Below, one piece after another: positions 4,597 to 6,692 of a stretch of 6,692 nucleotides of DNA. A program made the translations under genes and the position numbers. Origin of the DNA: Coraliomargarita sp. CAG:312 (lineage in GTDB: Bacteria > Verrucomicrobiota > Verrucomicrobiia > Opitutales > Intestinicryptomonadaceae); NCBI GenBank assembly GCA_000438015.1, contig FR901565.1, positions 1 to 6,692 on the forward strand, written 5' to 3'. Every line of letters starts with the position of its first letter. Position 1 is the stretch's first letter. The notes beneath the pieces were generated by a model, which worked only from the letters and a program-made list of their open reading frames with translations, was not told the origin of the DNA and made no database searches.

Positions 4597-6692
4597 TTAC
4601 TTCTTTGTTTCGTTTAAAATTGCCATATATTCTTGGAGCGATTTCACGTCCAATTCCTTATTTTTCATCGCTTCAATTCCCTTTATTGCGGCATATGCCC
4701 CCATTATGGTGGTTATCATGCAGACTTTCTTTAATAAAGCTTCTTGGCGGATATGATTTTCATCCAAGCGCGGGTACATGCCAGACGGCGTATTTATTAT
4801 AAGAGCCATTTCGTCGTTCTTTATCATGTCCACGACGTTTGGACGCGCTCCTTCGTTCAGTTTGTAGGTGCGCGTCACAGGGATGTCGTTTGCTTGCAGA
4901 ACTTTTGCGGTTCCTTCGGTTGAAAATATTTTGAATCCTAGCTTGTCGAGCGACTTTGCGATTTCTACCGCCATTTCCTTGTCGTGGTCTTTAACCGACA
5001 AGAAGACATTTCCAGAAGTTGGCAAGCCCGGCTGTGCAGCTATTTGGCTTTTTGCGAAAGCCATACCAAGGTCTTTGTCTAGTCCCATTACTTCGCCTGT
5101 CGACCTCATTTCGGGACTCAACATAATTGCGGTTCCGTTAAAACGGACAAACGGGAAAACGCTTTCCTTTACGGCAATATAAGGAATTTTCACTTCCTTG
5201 GTAAATCCCAAATCCTTCAATTTTTCACCCGCCATAACTCTTGCGGCGATTTTTGCAAGCGGAACTCCTATCGCCTTCGATGTGAACGGAACAGTTCTTG
5301 ATGCGCGGGGATTTACTTCAAGTATGTAAACTTCGCCCTTTTTAATCGCAAATTGGATGTTCATTAGGCCTATGACCTTCAATTCCTTTGCCAAGTCGTA
5401 AGTTGCCTTTCGAACTTCGTCCAAAATTCTTTCTGAGAGCGTATGCGGAGGCAATACCATAGCTGCGTCTCCTGAGTGCACGCCGGCATACTCGATATGT
5501 TCCAGCATGCCTCCTATAACTGTTGTTTCCCCGTCGGATATTGCATCTACGTCAAGCTCTATCGCATCTTCAAGAAACTTATCCAGCAGAACAGGCTTGC
5601 CGGGGGCGGCTTCAAATGCTTCGCGCACGACTTTTTTCATGTCTTCCATGCCGTAGACAATGAACATTCCCCTGCCTCCCAAGACGAAAGACGGCCTAAG
5701 AAGAATCGGAAATCCTATTTGGCCGGCAAGCTTGTAGGCGTCTTCAGGTGTTGTGGCTGTAGCATTGAGCGGCTGGCGCAAATGCAGCTTGTCCAAAATG
5801 CGCTTAAATATTTCGCGGTCTTCGGCTGCGTCGATCGATTCCGGGGAAGTTCCTATTATGTTTACGCCGTTTTCTTGCAATTCACTGGCTAAATTAAGGG
5901 GCGTTTGTCCTCCAAACTGGACTATTGCGCCGTCGCAATTATTTTGTTTATAAACTTCCAAAACGTCTTCAAGCGTGAGGGGCTCGAAGAACAGCTTGTC
6001 TGATGTGTCATAGTCGGTTGAAACTGTCTCTGGATTTGAATTCACCATTATTGTTTCGTATCCTGCTTCGCGCAAAGCAAAAGACGCGTGTACGCAGCAG
6101 TAGTCGAATTCTATGCCCTGCCCTATTCTATTGGGGCCGCCGCCTATTATCATAATCTTTTTTCGCTTGCTGGGCTTAAGCTCGTTCTCCGTCCCGTAGG
6201 TCGAATAGTAATAGGGCGTGTAGGCTTCAAACTCGGCCGCGCACGTGTCCACAAGGCGATATACAGTATTTATTCCGAATTCTTCGCGCAGTTTCTTTAT
6301 ATTGCGGATTTTTGTATTGCATATGGTAGCAATCTGCAAATCGGTAAATCCTGCCTTTTTTGCCTTATCTAGGAGATTAGCGCCCAAGTTTTGTATTCCG
6401 GCAGATTCGAGCTCTTTTTCGATTTCAACGATTCCGGCAACCTCATTGATAAACCACGGATCGATCTTTGTATATTCGCTTATTTGTTCATGGCTCATTC
6501 CGGCTAGAAGCGCATAGCGTATATAGAAAATTCTTTCGGCTGTCGGGCGGACCAGGCCATTGCTGATAGCTGATATATCGGAAACTTCATTCCCTCCGAA
6601 TTTTCCGCCTCCGCCCAGTCCGCGTGCTCCGATTTCAAGAGAGCGCAAGGCTTTTTGCAAGCACTCCTTAAAACTCCTTCCTATCGACATCA
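4597..6692 (-). CDS. carB: Carbamoyl-phosphate synthase large subunit, N-terminal third beyond the window edge
   Basis: CarB makes carbamoyl phosphate from bicarbonate, ammonia and two ATP. The visible 697 residues match the C-terminal part of a protein of about 1,070. The ATG at 6690 is internal (the EVMSIGR motif of the family), and the frame continues past the edge. In order, using residues of the visible part: the end of the carboxyphosphate domain (SIGRSFKECLQKALRSLE, 2-19); the oligomerisation domain (about 25-170); the second ATP-grasp unit with GGGPNRIGQGIEFDYCCVHA (183-202), RPSFVLGGRGM (332-342) and EVNPRASRTVPF (458-469); and the MGS-like allosteric domain (about 558-690). The last keeps the equivalents of E. 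coli Ser948, Lys954, Thr974, Thr977, Lys993 and Asn1015 (LSVKDHDK, STEGTA, YKLNEGARP, INTPSG), so nucleotide regulation may persist. No frameshift is seen. It lies upstream of carA, the reverse of the usual order. Confidence 0.97.
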   Translation of the reverse strand, partial: MSIGRSFKECLQKALRSLEIGARGLGGGGKFGGNEVSDISAISNGLVRPTAERIFYIRYALLAGMSHEQISEYTKIDPWFINEVAGIVEIEKELESAGIQNLGANLLDKAKKAGFTDLQIATICNTKIRNIKKLREEFGINTVYRLVDTCAAEFEAYTPYYYSTYGTENELKPSKRKKIMIIGGGPNRIGQGIEFDYCCVHASFALREAGYETIMVNSNPETVSTDYDTSDKLFFEPLTLEDVLEVYKQNNCDGAIVQFGGQTPLNLASELQENGVNIIGTSPESIDAAEDREIFKRILDKLHLRQPLNATATTPEDAYKLAGQIGFPILLRPSFVLGGRGMFIVYGMEDMKKVVREAFEAAPGKPVLLDKFLEDAIELDVDAISDGETTVIGGMLEHIEYAGVHSGDAAMVLPPHTLSERILDEVRKATYDLAKELKVIGLMNIQFAIKKGEVYILEVNPRASRTVPFTSKAIGVPLAKIAARVMAGEKLKDLGFTKEVKIPYIAVKESVFPFVRFNGTAIMLSPEMRSTGEVMGLDKDLGMAFAKSQIAAQPGLPTSGNVFLSVKDHDKEMAVEIAKSLDKLGFKIFSTEGTAKVLQANDIPVTRTYKLNEGARPNVVDMIKNDEMALIINTPSGMYPRLDENHIRQEALLKKVCMITTIMGAYAAIKGIEAMKNKELDVKSLQEYMAILNETKK

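Noticed and set aside
6688..6690. ATG at 6690 as the start of carB
   Set aside because: It corresponds to the internal Met of the EVMSIGR motif; CarB needs about 375 more N-terminal residues and the frame is still open at the edge.
1..6692. CRISPR array, tRNA, rRNA, insertion sequence or riboswitch
   Set aside because: No regularly spaced repeats, tRNA-like cloverleaf, transposase motifs or terminal inverted repeats were seen on either strand.

Overview
The window is chromosomal bacterial DNA with two parts of different character. The right half (about 3447 to the right edge) holds two minus-strand housekeeping genes, the large and small subunits of carbamoyl-phosphate synthetase. The left half is visibly more AT-rich and holds poorly conserved genes: two secreted proteins of unknown function and, at the far left, a small membrane protein behind a decayed gene. 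Taxonomy cannot be fixed from this. The CarB style (glycine-rich GGGGKFGGN linker, FDYCCVHASFALREAGYETIMVN block) and AT-rich genes for exported proteins without clear homologues would fit a Verrucomicrobiota/PVC-type bacterium, but this is a low-confidence impression.

Layout, left to right: a possible gene start cut by the left edge (1-49, minus); a small membrane-anchored protein (113-553, minus); a frameshifted gene remnant (about 523-1016, minus); a secreted protein (1096-2040, plus) with a TATAAT-type promoter; a convergent intergenic region rich in inverted repeats; a secreted protein (2136-3263, minus) with a possible PDZ-like C-terminus; a strong intrinsic terminator (3388-3420, minus); carA (3447-4592, minus); and carB (4597 to the edge, minus, lacking its N-terminal third). 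carB is transcribed first and carA follows after 4 nt, the reverse of the usual carA-carB order. The terminator closes this unit.

The main observation is that CarA has lost its catalytic cysteine. The nucleophile motif FGICLGHQ of the class I glutaminase reads FGVGFGHQ here, with glycine 271 (codon GGA) where E. coli has Cys269. Several other glutamine-site residues also differ (the GPGDP loop reads GAGAP, the NHGF motif reads NHSF, and the residue after the nucleophile is Phe instead of Leu), while the His and Glu partners and the rest of the protein are intact. CarB looks fully functional over the visible part. The enzyme may therefore run on free ammonia, as vertebrate CPS I does, with CarA kept as a structural subunit.

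The second observation is that 523-1016 is best read as one protein-coding gene broken by at least three single-base indels. Its C-terminal part resembles the tail of a large secreted or polymorphic-toxin-type protein, and the intact small membrane protein directly downstream would sit in the position of a partner or immunity gene. That functional reading is inference only.
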